From assembly GCA_963833505.1 (NCBI GenBank), contig CAWHYG010000002.1, forward strand, positions 1 to 53,672: 53,672 nt of DNA. Reading direction: 5' to 3'. Origin of the DNA: CAWHYG01 sp963833505 (GTDB lineage: Bacteria > Eisenbacteria > RBG-16-71-46 > CAIMUX01). The notes beneath the pieces were generated by a model, which worked only from the letters and a program-made list of their open reading frames with translations, was not told the DNA's origin and made no database searches. Of the stretch, positions 17,824 to 27,611 are shown piece after piece (the first letter of the stretch is position 1; each line of letters opens with the position of its first letter). Position numbers and translations under genes: made by a program.

Positions 17824-18609
17824 ATGGCGGACATCATGCTTGGGAATCGTCCAATGCCAGCGGGTGATCAAAAGGCGGGGCTGCGGCTGAGGACCGCAGC
17901 CCGCCTCTATGTTGCATCCGTCCTGGTTCTCGGGACCGGCCTCCTTGTCGGGGCCTGGAGCAAGTCCGGTCTCACCGGCGCGATGGTCCCTCTCTCCGCC
18001 CTCGGGTTCTGGGCCTTCTTCAGCCTGGCAGCGGAAAGCTTCTGGCTCGAAACCTCGACCCGCGCCGGAATGGTGAGCATGGCCCTCACCGTCAATGTCG
18101 CCAGCCTCTTCCTGCTGCCTCCGCACTTCGTCCTGGCGGTGGGGGCGTTGTCCGTCGGCCTCTCCGACCTGCTGCTCCACCGGCGCGGAGGGTTGAAGGC
18201 AGGATTCAACGCCGCCCAGACGGTGATCTCGCTCGCCGCCAGTCTCGCCGCGATCCGTCTGTTGGGCGGGCCGTTTGAGCCGAAAGGCTTGCTCTTCCTT
18301 CTCCAGCGACCGCTGGCTGTGGTCGCCGCCCCGTGTGTCTTCTTCGCGGTGAACACCCTTCTGGTCTCGGGCATCGTCAGCTTGAGTCGGGGCCTGCCGT
18401 TCTGGAAGGCATGGAGGGAGAACTTCGGATTCGGCTACCACCTGCTCTCGTCGGGAATCCTCTCGCTCCTCGGCCTGCTCCTGGTGGTTTCCTTCGACGG
18501 GCTCGGATACATCGCCGGGCTGCTTTTCCTGCTGCTCTTCTTCTTCATCCGCGATTCCTATCGCCGCTACCTGCGGGAACGGGCGCGCCGAATGCCCGAG
18601 CCGGCCTGA
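17824..18609 (+). CDS. Integral membrane protein of unknown function
   Basis: A 261-residue protein with about seven hydrophobic segments and a basic C-terminal tail (RDSYRRYLRERARR). The layout resembles membrane sensor modules found in front of HD-GYP or GGDEF domains, but no such output domain follows, so the protein stands alone. The ATG at 17824 begins 14 bases after the lipoprotein stop; the longer frame from 17500 runs antiparallel to sense in the lipoprotein gene and is rejected. No function can be assigned. Confidence 0.65.
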   Translation: MADIMLGNRPMPAGDQKAGLRLRTAARLYVASVLVLGTGLLVGAWSKSGLTGAMVPLSALGFWAFFSLAAESFWLETSTRAGMVSMALTVNVASLFLLPPHFVLAVGALSVGLSDLLLHRRGGLKAGFNAAQTVISLAASLAAIRLLGGPFEPKGLLFLLQRPLAVVAAPCVFFAVNTLLVSGIVSLSRGLPFWKAWRENFGFGYHLLSSGILSLLGLLLVVSFDGLGYIAGLLFLLLFFFIRDSYRRYLRERARRMPEPA

Positions 18610-18789
18610 GAGGGTCAACCCGTCGCGGGCCCGCGCTCTCTCTCCTTCATGATGTCTTGACCCCGGAAGACGTCCTCAATCACGACCGGTAGGGGGGCAC
18701 GGAGCCCTCGATCGTCAACCCGATCGAAATGGAAGGTCCGGCCTCGATCCTCTCGAGGTCGGAATCCAGGTGACAGACCACCTCAAGGC

Positions 18790-19230
18790 CAAGGTATAGA
18801 ACGTCGTCTCCCGATCGAGGTCGTCCAGATCCGCCTGGGAGAGCGCGGTCCGGCACTCGGGGCACCAGATGGTCGGGGCATCCTTCCGGTAGACCCTGCC
18901 CCGGTTGTACAGATCGATCAGCAGCTTCTGGGCGGTCTTCCTCGAGCGGTCGTCGATCGTCCGATAGGAGTACTCCCAGTCGATGGACAGCCCCAACCGG
19001 TTCCAGAGCGATCGATATTCCTCCTCGGCATGGTCGCTGACTTCTCTGCACTTCGCGACGAAGGCCGAGCGCTCCGTGGCGGCGGCCTTGATTCCCAGCT
19101 CGCGTTCGACCAGCCGCTCGGTGGGCAGTCCGTTGTCGTCAAAGCCCATCGGGTAGAAGACGCGATACCCGCGCATTCTCCGGTAGCGGGCGACAAAATC
19201 GGTCTGACTGTAGGAATAGACGTGACCGAG
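18790..19230 (-). pseudogene. valS: Valyl-tRNA synthetase fragment
   Basis: About 147 codons clearly match the N-terminal catalytic region of the archaeal-like ValRS type: GHVYSYSQTDFVARYRRMRG, then YPMGFDDNGLPTERLVE, LWNRLGLSIDW, and APTIWCPECRTALSQADLDD. Intact ValRS has about 850-900 residues. Here the sequence before the first glycine-histidine of the HIGH motif is unrelated (RSLGH instead of LHIGH), and the match stops after DRETTFYTL, before the editing domain and the KMSKS half. The surrounding open frame (18715-19389) has no RBS. It looks like a remnant left by deletion or transfer; the organism must encode a full ValRS elsewhere. Confidence 0.85.
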
Positions 19231-19439
19231 GCTTCGGATCCGTCTACTCCTCTCGGAGAAGGAAACCTGTTCAGCAATTGTACCAGGGAACACTCGCCCA
19301 GCCAACCAAATGCTGGTGGCTCGAGTTCTGTAGAGGTTGCGGGATCGGCCCGAGCGGCCCGAACCGTGCGTGGTCAGCCCGTGCAACAAATTGTCGGAAG
19401 GAGCGTTATGTCAGCGCGACAACTGGCGAGGGCTCCGCG

Positions 19440-20540
19440 CTACCCGTTCCCCGGCTTCGCCACCGGCTGCGCCTTGATCTTGTCGCCGAGCTTCAGGCCC
19501 GAAACGACCTCGATCTGCATTCCGTCGGAGAGCCCGGTCTGGATGTCGCGGCGCTCGAATCTGTCCGGCGCCACCTCGATCTCGACGTACTTCTTCTCCT
19601 GGTCGAACTTGAGCAGGCTCTCGTTGATCGCGAGCACGCTGTCGCGCCGGTCGAGCACGATGTCGGCATTGGCGCTGTAGTTGTCGCGGATGATGATCCC
19701 GGGCTGCGGCTTGACCGCGGCGCGGATCTCGAACTGGATGGCGCCGTCCTGTTCGACGCCCTTGGGGGCGATCCGTTCCAGGACGGCTTCGATCGAAACG
19801 GTCTCGAGCGCGCCCACCGTCAGGAGCAGCTTCATTCCCGGTTTGAGCTTGCCCACCTCCGATTCGTCCACCTTGCCGTCAAAGATCATGTCATCCATGT
19901 TGGCGACTGAGGCCAGGGTTGTGCCGTCGTTGAACGTGTTGGCTTCGATCACGGAATGGCCCACTTCGACGGGAACCTCCAGGACCATCCCGGTGATGGT
20001 CGAGCGCACCAGGGTATTGGAAGCGTTGCGGTTGTCGGGAGAGATCCCTTTCTCGATCAGCGCCAGGTCATCCTTCGCTGACTGCAGCTCGACCTGGGCG
20101 TTGGAATAGGCGATTTCGTAGGTCTCGAAGGCGGCGGCGGCCATCAGGCTGTCGCCGAGCAGGGCCTGGTTGCGATCGTAGTCCTTCTTGGCGTTCTCGA
20201 ACGCGATCTCCGCCCGGGCCACCCGGTTGTGCGCGTCATTCAGCGTGACCATGTCCGGCACGAGGCGGATCCGGGCGATCAGGTCGCCTTCCTTGACCAT
20301 CTGGCCCGGCTCGACCGCGATCGCCTCGACGATGCCGGAGACCCGGGATTTGATCTCGACCTCCTGCCGCGGAATGATCGAACCGGTGGCCACCGCCTTG
20401 TCGATGATGGTGGTCACTTTGGGCGACTCGGTCGTGTACGCCATTCTCGGTTTGTGCGACTTGTGCCAGAGGAAGTAGAGGGTGCCGGCGAAAAGGCCGA
20501 CCATGAGAACGCCGGCCAGGATCGAGGTGAGCTTCTTCAT
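19440..20540 (-). CDS. MacA-like periplasmic adaptor (HlyD/RND adaptor family)
   Basis: A 366-residue membrane-fusion protein that would link the inner-membrane ABC permeases encoded upstream to an outer-membrane channel. A single N-terminal membrane anchor (residues 5-25) is followed by the biotinyl-lipoyl half (GSIIPRQEVEIKSRVSGIVEAI), an alpha-helical hairpin (about 100-160), the second lipoyl half (STITGMVLEVPVEVGHSV) and beta-barrel segments ending LSDGMQIEVVSGLKLGDKI. It is the last gene of the four-gene operon (ATPase, permease, permease, adaptor), 37 bases after the upstream stop. No TolC-like gene is in the window. Confidence 0.9.
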   Translation of the reverse strand: MKKLTSILAGVLMVGLFAGTLYFLWHKSHKPRMAYTTESPKVTTIIDKAVATGSIIPRQEVEIKSRVSGIVEAIAVEPGQMVKEGDLIARIRLVPDMVTLNDAHNRVARAEIAFENAKKDYDRNQALLGDSLMAAAAFETYEIAYSNAQVELQSAKDDLALIEKGISPDNRNASNTLVRSTITGMVLEVPVEVGHSVIEANTFNDGTTLASVANMDDMIFDGKVDESEVGKLKPGMKLLLTVGALETVSIEAVLERIAPKGVEQDGAIQFEIRAAVKPQPGIIIRDNYSANADIVLDRRDSVLAINESLLKFDQEKKYVEIEVAPDRFERRDIQTGLSDGMQIEVVSGLKLGDKIKAQPVAKPGNG

Positions 20541-20577
20541 CGACTGCCTGCTCCGTAGTGTGTCGAGCGCTTGGATT

Positions 20578-21861
20578 TCATTCGCTTCTCAGGGCCGCGA
20601 TCGGACTGACCTGCAGTGCGCGCTGGGCCGGGGCCAGGCCGGCCAGGACTCCGGCGCCGATGAGGATGGCCAGGGCCTGCAGGGCCTGGCCGAGCCCCAC
20701 CTCGGGATTGGCGAACATGCGCGCGGCGTTGCCCGAAGGCAGAAACCGGTTCACCACCTCCACCAGGGCGATGCCCGCCACCATGCCGAAATAGCCGGCG
20801 AAAGCGGTCAGGGACACGGACTCCACCAGGATCTGCGCCACCACGGCGGAGGGACGGGCGCCCACCGCCCGGCGGATTCCGATCTCCTTGGTCCGCTCCT
20901 TGATGATGATGAGCATGATGTTGGACACACCGATGGCGCCGGCCGCCAGGGTGCCGGCCCCGACCAGCCAGATGAGGATGCTGATGCCGCGGAAGAGGCC
21001 GCGAAGCTTGAGGTACTCCTCCTCCAGGTTGTAGTGGCCGAAGGCGCGCAGATCCTGGGGCGCCACCTTGTGGCGCTGCTTCAACAGGGCCAGCACGGCA
21101 TCCTCGGCTTGTGATGCGGGCACGTCAGGCTTGGAGACGGCCGCCAACCAACCCACCCGGTTGCCGTAGTTGAACGCGCGCTGGAACGTCGTGAACGGCA
21201 CGAATACGGTCTGGGCGTCCTGGTCCGCCTCCTCTCCCGATTGCGCGCTCTGGAAGATGCCGATGACCTGGAAGTAGACTCCGTTCACGACGATGGACTG
21301 GCCGATCGGATCTTCCCCGGCCGCGAAGAGGACGTCGCGCACCTTGGTGCCGATCACCGCCACCTTGCGCGTGTCGTCGAGGTCGAGGCGATCGAGAAAG
21401 CGGCCGGCGAGCAACTGGAACGACTGGATCTGCTGGATCTCGGGATAGTCCCCCATGACGCCGAACGCGCCGGCCCGGCGCCCGCGCGAGACGTTGTTCC
21501 CTCCGGAGTAGCCGCCGAGCTGGTTTCGCGGGACGACCAGCTCGACGTCCGGGACATGATCGCGAATCGCCTGGACGTCGGCATTTTCCAGCTCGATCGA
21601 CCGGCCCGCCGGCATGCCCGCATAGGGCAACTGCGCCCGTTGGGTCCAAACGTCGAAACTGTTGGTGGCGGTGCCGCCGAACTGGCGCATCACTCCCTGG
21701 CGCAGGCCCGAGCCGGATCCCAGCATGATCATGAGCAGGAAGATGCCCCAGAAGACCCCGAAAGCCGTCAACCCCGTGCGCACGCGGTTGCGCATCAGGG
21801 CCGCCCGGACCTCGTGCCAGTGGTCCAGGTCAAAGAGAAAGGTCAGGGTCCTCCTATTCAT
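20578..21861 (-). CDS. MacB-like ABC transporter permease
   Basis: A 427-residue permease with the MacB architecture: one N-terminal membrane helix (about 28-50), a periplasmic MacB_PCD-type domain (about 55-280), and three C-terminal helices in an FtsX-like domain with the conserved KERTKEIGIRRAVGARPSAV loop that contacts the ATPase. It overlaps the upstream permease by eight bases, with GGAGG 10 bases before its ATG. The two permeases are about equally long and clearly paralogous, so the transporter is probably a heterodimer rather than a MacB homodimer with a fused ATPase. Likely cargo: lipids, peptides or lipoproteins. Confidence 0.9.
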   Translation of the reverse strand: MNRRTLTFLFDLDHWHEVRAALMRNRVRTGLTAFGVFWGIFLLMIMLGSGSGLRQGVMRQFGGTATNSFDVWTQRAQLPYAGMPAGRSIELENADVQAIRDHVPDVELVVPRNQLGGYSGGNNVSRGRRAGAFGVMGDYPEIQQIQSFQLLAGRFLDRLDLDDTRKVAVIGTKVRDVLFAAGEDPIGQSIVVNGVYFQVIGIFQSAQSGEEADQDAQTVFVPFTTFQRAFNYGNRVGWLAAVSKPDVPASQAEDAVLALLKQRHKVAPQDLRAFGHYNLEEEYLKLRGLFRGISILIWLVGAGTLAAGAIGVSNIMLIIIKERTKEIGIRRAVGARPSAVVAQILVESVSLTAFAGYFGMVAGIALVEVVNRFLPSGNAARMFANPEVGLGQALQALAILIGAGVLAGLAPAQRALQVSPIAALRSE

Positions 21862-23086
21862 CCCGCAGCGCCTCCACCGGGCGGATGGCCGCCGCGCGCC
21901 GGGCCGGGAAGAAGCCGGCGATGGCTCCCGCCACCACGAGCAGCCCCGTGGCCGCCACGGCCACGCCCAGATCCACGGTGGGATTCCGGAAGTAGTCCGA
22001 TCCGGTGATGCCGTGGGCCATCAGCTCAAGCAGCCCGACGCCGCCCACCAGGCCGAAGTAGCCGGCCAAAGCCGTGACCAGGACCGCCTCCATCAGGATC
22101 AGGGTCATGATCGACCAGGGCGTGGCGCCGATGGCCTTGCGGATTCCGATCTCCTTGGTCCGCTCCTTGACCGTGATCATCATGATGTTGGAGACGCCGA
22201 CCACTCCCGCCAGAAGCGTGCCCACGCCGATGATCCAGATGAACAGACGGATCCCCTTGGTGAGGCCGAGATAGCGCTCGAACTCGACCAGGGTGTTGAA
22301 GATGAACACCGCACGCTGATCGTCCGGATCGAATCCGTGCCGGATGGCCAGGCGCCGGCGAACACCGTCGGCCACGGTATTGCTCTCGTCCACCCCGGCG
22401 TCCCCCAGGGTCATGGCCAGGGAGTTGATCTGGTTGGCGGCGTTGAACGCCCGCTGCGCGGTGGAGATGGGAAGATAGATGGTCTCGGCTTCCCCCTGGT
22501 TTCCCGGATCGACCGCCACTCCGACGACCTGGAAGGGGATTCCGTTGACCTTGATGTACTTGCCCAGCGCCGGCTCGTCCTTGAAGAGCTGCGCCCGCGC
22601 CCGATCGCCCAGAACCACCACCTTGCGGCACTGGTCGATGTCGATGGGGTTGATGAAACGGCCGTCCGCGAGCGCAGTGTTCTGGATGTACTGGTAGTCG
22701 GGGTGGACGCAGCGCACGGTGTAGCTCGACGTGACGTTCTTGTACGCCACCGTGAGGTTGCCGCGGATGAAGTAGCGCGCGGAGAGATGGTCGGCCTGTT
22801 TGACGTTGGTCTTGACGTCGTCGTAATCCTGGTTGAGGAGATGCACTGTGCGCCCGGGGCGCAGCCCCTTGAACGGCTTGCTGGTCTGGCCGCTCCACAC
22901 GCGGAGGCTGTTGGTCGCGATGTTGCGGAACTGATAGCGCACGCCGTTGGAGAGACCTTCCCCGGAGCCGAGCAGCACCACCAGGATGAGGATGCCCCAG
23001 GCGACGCTGAAGGCGGTGAGGAGCGTCCGCAGCTTGTTCTTGCGGATGGTCTCGAAGATTTCCTGCCAGCTATCGAGGTCGAACAT
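21854..23086 (-). CDS. MacB-like ABC transporter permease, second paralogue
   Basis: A 410-residue permease with the same layout: a cytoplasmic stretch SWQEIFETIRKNKLRTLLTA, the first helix, the MacB_PCD periplasmic domain, then an FtsX-like C-terminus with KERTKEIGIRKAIGATPWSI. The stop overlaps the next permease gene. Its start lies 22 bases after the ATPase stop, consistent with one transcript from 23984 to 19440. Confidence 0.9.
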   Translation of the reverse strand: MFDLDSWQEIFETIRKNKLRTLLTAFSVAWGILILVVLLGSGEGLSNGVRYQFRNIATNSLRVWSGQTSKPFKGLRPGRTVHLLNQDYDDVKTNVKQADHLSARYFIRGNLTVAYKNVTSSYTVRCVHPDYQYIQNTALADGRFINPIDIDQCRKVVVLGDRARAQLFKDEPALGKYIKVNGIPFQVVGVAVDPGNQGEAETIYLPISTAQRAFNAANQINSLAMTLGDAGVDESNTVADGVRRRLAIRHGFDPDDQRAVFIFNTLVEFERYLGLTKGIRLFIWIIGVGTLLAGVVGVSNIMMITVKERTKEIGIRKAIGATPWSIMTLILMEAVLVTALAGYFGLVGGVGLLELMAHGITGSDYFRNPTVDLGVAVAATGLLVVAGAIAGFFPARRAAAIRPVEALRDE

Positions 23087-23108
23087 GGTCGTGACCGCCG
23101 GGCGAGCG

Positions 23109-23984
23109 TCAGCTCGGCTCTTGTGAAAGGGCCGGACCGTGGTCGGCCTCGCGCAGACCCGCTCGCGGTCGGGGCGTCGCGGACGTCCGCCCCGCCTCGG
23201 TCGGCTCTCCGGCGAAGGCCGTCGAGGCGGATAACGCGGCCTCGAACCCGCCGTCGTCGCCGACCCTCCCGTCGCGTTCGATCTGTCCGTCGCGCAGGCG
23301 GATGACGCGATCGGTCAGGCCCGCGATGTCCCGCTCGTGGGTGACGATCAGGAGGGTCACGCCGGATCGGTTGACCCTGCGCAGCAGCTCCATCACATCG
23401 AGGGAGGTCTGGGAATCGAGCGCGCCGGTCGGCTCGTCGGCCAGGATCACCTTCGGATCGGTGATGAGCGCCCGGGCGATGGCCACCCGCTGCTGCTCCC
23501 CGCCCGACAGCTCGCGGGGAAGATGCTGGGCGCGCTCTGCCAGGCCCACGAAATCCAGGTACTCCACCGCGCGCCGGTTGCGTTCGCGGCGCGAGACTCC
23601 CTGGTAGTAGAGCGGCATGGCCACATTTTCCGCCGCGGTCTTGAACGGAATGAGATTGAAGGACTGGAAGACGAATCCGAGGAGGCGGCTGCGGAAGCCG
23701 GCCGCTTTGGTCTCGGAGAGGCCCTTGACCAGGGTACCGTTGAGGAAGTACTCGCCGGCGTCGTAGTTGTCGAGCACGCCGAGCACGTTGAGCAGGGTCG
23801 ACTTTCCCGACCCGGAGGCCCCCATGATCGACACCAGCTCGCCCCGCCGGATCTCCAGGCTGATGCCCTTCAGCACGTGGAGACGGCTGGTTCCCATGGG
23901 ATAGCTCTTGTGGAGGCCGCGGATGCTGAGCATGGAGGCGTCGCTCGGGAGCGCTCCACCCGCGTGCGGCGTGTTGAGACTCAT
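23109..23984 (-). CDS. ABC transporter ATP-binding protein (LolD/MacB class)
   Basis: A 291-residue ATPase that powers the two downstream permeases. Walker A is GASGSGKST, the signature is LSGGEQQRVAIARAL, Walker B is VILADEPTGALDS, and the H-loop is IVTHERD. A roughly 45-residue tail after the ATPase fold is low in complexity and absent from typical LolD-class proteins. The ATG at 23984 has only a weak purine stretch; an internal ATG at 23933 (MLSIRGLHK) has GGGAG eight bases upstream and matches the usual family start better. First gene of the operon. Confidence 0.92.
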   Translation of the reverse strand: MSLNTPHAGGALPSDASMLSIRGLHKSYPMGTSRLHVLKGISLEIRRGELVSIMGASGSGKSTLLNVLGVLDNYDAGEYFLNGTLVKGLSETKAAGFRSRLLGFVFQSFNLIPFKTAAENVAMPLYYQGVSRRERNRRAVEYLDFVGLAERAQHLPRELSGGEQQRVAIARALITDPKVILADEPTGALDSQTSLDVMELLRRVNRSGVTLLIVTHERDIAGLTDRVIRLRDGQIERDGRVGDDGGFEAALSASTAFAGEPTEAGRTSATPRPRAGLREADHGPALSQEPS

Positions 23985-24310
23985 GTCTTGAGTTTACGCG
24001 TTTGGAGGGGGAAAGGTTTCAGGAATTTGGGGGCCCAGTGATGTCGGCCATCATCGCCGCCCGACGATCGCGTTCCGGTGATCGGATGGGCGGTCTCGTG
24101 CCCCCGGCCGCAACCGGGAAGTGCCAGTCAGCCCGCGCAAGAGCGTGGCCACAGAATTTGAGGGTTTACTGGGGCAAGAGGCCTCCGCACTCGAGACCGG
24201 AGCGTGGTGCCCGCCCATCCGCTGCGGGTAGAGGCCCGCGACTTCGCGCCAAGGACCAAGGCCTCAAAGTCCACCCTGTAGCGCCCAACCTCGAGCGGGG
24301 TCGCAGCCCC
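23985..24310. other. Intergenic region upstream of the efflux operon
   Basis: 326 bases between the end of cysS and the start of the ABC operon, both on the minus strand. It must carry the operon promoter, but I see no strong promoter match, palindrome or gene. Confidence 0.4.
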
Positions 24311-25780
24311 TCAGCTCCCCAACCGCCAGGTCGTCCCTTCCGGCCGGTCTTCAAGCTGCACGCCGATGTCCGCCATCCGGTTTCGGATCGAATCGGCGGT
24401 CGCCCAGTCCTTTCGGGTGCGCATCTCCGCGCGGAGGCTGATCAGGAGCTGGACCAGGTTCGACTGGATCTCGGCTCCGCCCGCCGCGGCCTGGCCCGCT
24501 TCTCCGGAAAGATCGGTGAAACCCAGGATCGCGCCTCCGAGCGTGCGGTACCGTTCGTCGATCGCTTCGAGCGTTGCGCGATTCACCGGATTTCCGGAGT
24601 TGAGCAGCGCGTTGACTTCGCGGCTGAGGTCGAACAGGGCCGCCAGGGCCTGCGGCGTGTTGAAGTCGTCGGCCAGCGCCGCTTCGAACTCGGTGGAGCA
24701 CTTATCCAGCGCGGATTGGATGGCCGGTTCCGGCGTTCCGCCGGCTTCCGCCTCGGCCATCTTCTGGCGGACCAGCGCCGCAGCCCCGGTGAGCCGTTCA
24801 TACCCGCGACTGGCCGCGCCCAGCGCCTCCTCGGAGAAGTCGGTCGTGGCCCGGTAGTGTCCATTCAGGATGAAGAACCGGATCGTCATCGCGCTGTGGC
24901 GGGAGAGAGCGTCCTTGATCGTCGTGAAATTCCCCAGGCTTTTGCCCATCTTGACGCCGTTCACCGTGACCATGTTGTTCAAGAGCCAGGTTCGGGCGAA
25001 ATCCAGACCGTAGGCGGCGTCGCTCTGGGCGATCTCGCTCTCGTTGTGGGGGAAGATGTTCTCCAGCCCGCCGCCGTGGATGTCGAAGGGCAGGCCGAGG
25101 TACTTGCGCGACATGACGGAGCACTCGGCGTGCCAGCCCGGGAATCCCGGTCCCCACGGGCTGTTCCACTGCATGAGATGGCCGGGCGTGGACGCGCGCC
25201 AGACCGCGAAATCCCGCGGATCGCGCTTGTCCGGGTTCACTTCGAGGCGGGCGCCGTCCTCCTGGTCGTCGATCCTGCGGCCGGAGAGCTTGCCGTAGGA
25301 TGGCCAATCCCTGACCGAAAAGAAGACCGACCCGTTGCTCACGTAAGCGACGCCCTTGTCGATCAAGAGCTGCGTCAGCTCGATCTGCTCGGGAACATGT
25401 CCGCTGGCGCGGGGGGAGATGTCGGGCCGGAGCAGGTTCAGGGCGTCCATGTCCTCGAAATAGGAGCGGGTGTACGCCTCGACGATCTCCATCGGCTCGA
25501 CGCGCTCGCGCTCGGCCTGGCGGGCGATCTTGTCTTCTCCCTCATCGGCGTCGCCGACCAGGTGCCCCACGTCCGTGATGTTCTGGACGTAGCGCACGCG
25601 ATAGCCGAGGTGCTCGAGGTAGCGGTGGACGATGTCGAAGGTGATGTAGACCTTGGCATGCCCGATGTGCGCATGGCCATAGACGGTCGGGCCGCAGACG
25701 TACATGCCCACAAAGCCCTCGTGGAGGGGCGTGAAGAGCTCCTTCTGGCGCGTGAGGTAGTTGTACACCTTGAGGTCCAT
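24311..25780 (-). CDS. cysS: Cysteine--tRNA ligase
   Basis: A 489-residue class I synthetase that charges tRNA-Cys. The zinc-binding start YVCGPTVYG is followed by the HIGH motif (HIGH, 38-41). Further zinc-site residues occur in GWHAECSVM, and the ATP-loop motif appears as KMGKS (277-281) instead of KMSKS, a tolerated variant. The DALR-like anticodon-binding domain follows, and the length is normal. The ATG at 25780 has GAGGTG seven bases upstream and begins the family N-terminus; an upstream ATG at 25813 adds 11 residues and has no RBS. It is divergent from hemL. Confidence 0.96.
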   Translation of the reverse strand: MDLKVYNYLTRQKELFTPLHEGFVGMYVCGPTVYGHAHIGHAKVYITFDIVHRYLEHLGYRVRYVQNITDVGHLVGDADEGEDKIARQAERERVEPMEIVEAYTRSYFEDMDALNLLRPDISPRASGHVPEQIELTQLLIDKGVAYVSNGSVFFSVRDWPSYGKLSGRRIDDQEDGARLEVNPDKRDPRDFAVWRASTPGHLMQWNSPWGPGFPGWHAECSVMSRKYLGLPFDIHGGGLENIFPHNESEIAQSDAAYGLDFARTWLLNNMVTVNGVKMGKSLGNFTTIKDALSRHSAMTIRFFILNGHYRATTDFSEEALGAASRGYERLTGAAALVRQKMAEAEAGGTPEPAIQSALDKCSTEFEAALADDFNTPQALAALFDLSREVNALLNSGNPVNRATLEAIDERYRTLGGAILGFTDLSGEAGQAAAGGAEIQSNLVQLLISLRAEMRTRKDWATADSIRNRMADIGVQLEDRPEGTTWRLGS

Positions 25781-26303
25781 GATCGTCACCTCGGGGTTCT
25801 CAGCCGGTCCCACTCTTCGGATGACTCCATCCGTGAGAGGGAGTGTAAGGGGCCGGCTTCAGGGGATCAAGCGACGATGAAGGGATCGGCCGACCAGGCG
25901 TGAAGTGGGGGACGGCGCTCGCGGACCCGTGACCGCCGCGGCCCCAGCATCAGCGCGTCATTCGGAGCCGGCAGGAACGTTCTGAGAGGTCCGCAGGGAA
26001 AGGGCCGCGCCCGCGAGTTGCGGCAGGCGCAGCTCGCACCGGAGGTTCGTCTTCCGAAACTCCTCGACGCGGCGCCTACCGTCTGTTTGAGCCGGAGCGG
26101 CCGATTTCGGAGGATTTCGCCCCCACGGAACGTCGGAGTTCCAGCCCGCCTTCTCGCAGCCTCCTCGGGATGCTAAGGTGACGGGTCGCGCGTTCTGGGC
26201 GGATCAGCCGAATGGACGATCCCGCCGCAGGGTTTGACCGGATGATGAAGAACCGGGCCGGTTGCGCCGCGCCGATCGGCCGATTGCCAGGGAGGTTCTC
26301 ACC
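25781..26303. other. Divergent intergenic region between cysS and hemL
   Basis: 523 bases with no credible gene. Around 25965-25998 there is a segment similar to 45485-45517 (TTCTGAGAGG followed by CCGCAGG). A clear RBS, GGGAGG, ends the region eight bases before the hemL GTG. Confidence 0.45.
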
Positions 26304-27611
26304 GTGACGCACCACGAAGAAACGAGCGGCGAACGCAGCCGGGCGCTGTTCCGGCGGGCCCTGGAAGCAATTCCGGGCGGGGTCAATTCCCCGGTTCGGG
26401 CTTTTCGGGCCGTGGGGGGAGATCCGCTCTTCATCGCGAGCGGCCGGGGAAGCCGCCTCACCGACGCCGACGGGAGGACCTACCTCGACTTTGTGGGTTC
26501 GTGGGGACCGCTGCTTTTCGGCCATGCCGATCCCGATGTGATCGAGGCGGTCACGCAGGCGGCCCGGCGAGGCACGTCGTTTGGCGCGCCGACGGAGGCG
26601 GAGGTCCTTCTGGCCGAGCAGATCATCGCGATGGTTCCGTCGGTCGAGAAGGTCCGTCTGGTCAGCTCGGGCACGGAAGCGGCCATGAGCGCCATCCGCC
26701 TCGCCCGCGGCGCGACCGGCCGCGATCGCATCATCAAGTTCGAAGGCTGCTATCACGGCCACGGCGACGCCTTCTTGATCCAGGCGGGATCGGGCGCCGC
26801 CACCTTCGGCGTCCCTTCCAGTCCGGGAGTCCCGGAGGGCACGGCTCGGGACACCCTTGTGGCACGCTACAACGATCTCGACTCGGTGCGCGCGGAGCTG
26901 CGACAGCATGCGGAGCAGGTCGCCGCCGTGATCGTTGAACCGGTGGCCGGGAACATGGGGTGCGTGCCGCCGGAGCCCGGGTTCCTGGAAGGGCTTCGCG
27001 AGGCCTGCGACGCCAGCAGCGCGCTTCTCATTTTCGACGAGGTCATCACCGGGTTCCGGGTTTCTGCGGGCGGCGCTCAGGCGCGCTTCGGAATCCGGCC
27101 CGACCTCACCGTGATGGGCAAGATCCTGGGCGGCGGACTCCCGCTGGGCGCCTACGGGGGCAGGGCCGACCTCATGGATCGGATCGCCCCGGCCGGACCG
27201 GTGTATCAGGCGGGGACGCTGAGCGGAAACCCGCTGGCGACGGCCGCGGGACTGGCCATGCTCCGGAAGATCACCCAAACGCCCGACCTCTACGTGCGCC
27301 TGGAGAACTTGGGTCGCCGCCTGGCCGATGGCCTGGCCTCGATCCTGAAGGCGGCGCCCGTGCCGGCCGTGCAGAATCGCGTGGGATCGCTCTTCACCTT
27401 GTTCTTCATGAGCGGCCCGGTCCGATCCTGGGATGAGATCAAGAGCTGCGACACCGCCGTCTTGGCCCGATGGTTCCGCGGGATGTTGAGCCGCGGTGTC
27501 TACCTCGCGCCGTCCCAGTTCGAAGCCGGCTTCATTTCGTACGCGCACACCGAGGCGGACATCGACCTTGCCTTGGAGGCCGCACGGGACACGTTCAGAG
27601 ACCTGGGGTGA
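26304..27611 (+). CDS. hemL: Glutamate-1-semialdehyde 2,1-aminomutase
   Basis: A 435-residue PLP enzyme that makes 5-aminolevulinate in the C5 pathway. The PLP lysine is K273 in VMGKILGGGLPLGAYGG, with FDEV at 244-247 holding the pyridine nitrogen contact. NSPVRAF near residue 29 and SSGTEAAM near 121 are diagnostic. The start is GTG at 26304, with GGGAGG eight bases upstream; ATG at 26262 would add 14 residues with no RBS. It opens the plus-strand heme block; hemA, hemB, hemC and hemD are not in the window. Confidence 0.96.
   Translation: MTHHEETSGERSRALFRRALEAIPGGVNSPVRAFRAVGGDPLFIASGRGSRLTDADGRTYLDFVGSWGPLLFGHADPDVIEAVTQAARRGTSFGAPTEAEVLLAEQIIAMVPSVEKVRLVSSGTEAAMSAIRLARGATGRDRIIKFEGCYHGHGDAFLIQAGSGAATFGVPSSPGVPEGTARDTLVARYNDLDSVRAELRQHAEQVAAVIVEPVAGNMGCVPPEPGFLEGLREACDASSALLIFDEVITGFRVSAGGAQARFGIRPDLTVMGKILGGGLPLGAYGGRADLMDRIAPAGPVYQAGTLSGNPLATAAGLAMLRKITQTPDLYVRLENLGRRLADGLASILKAAPVPAVQNRVGSLFTLFFMSGPVRSWDEIKSCDTAVLARWFRGMLSRGVYLAPSQFEAGFISYAHTEADIDLALEAARDTFRDLG

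Noticed and set aside
21662..23305. A 547-codon plus-strand open frame
   Set aside because: Antisense to the two permease genes; histidine- and aspartate-rich with no domain.
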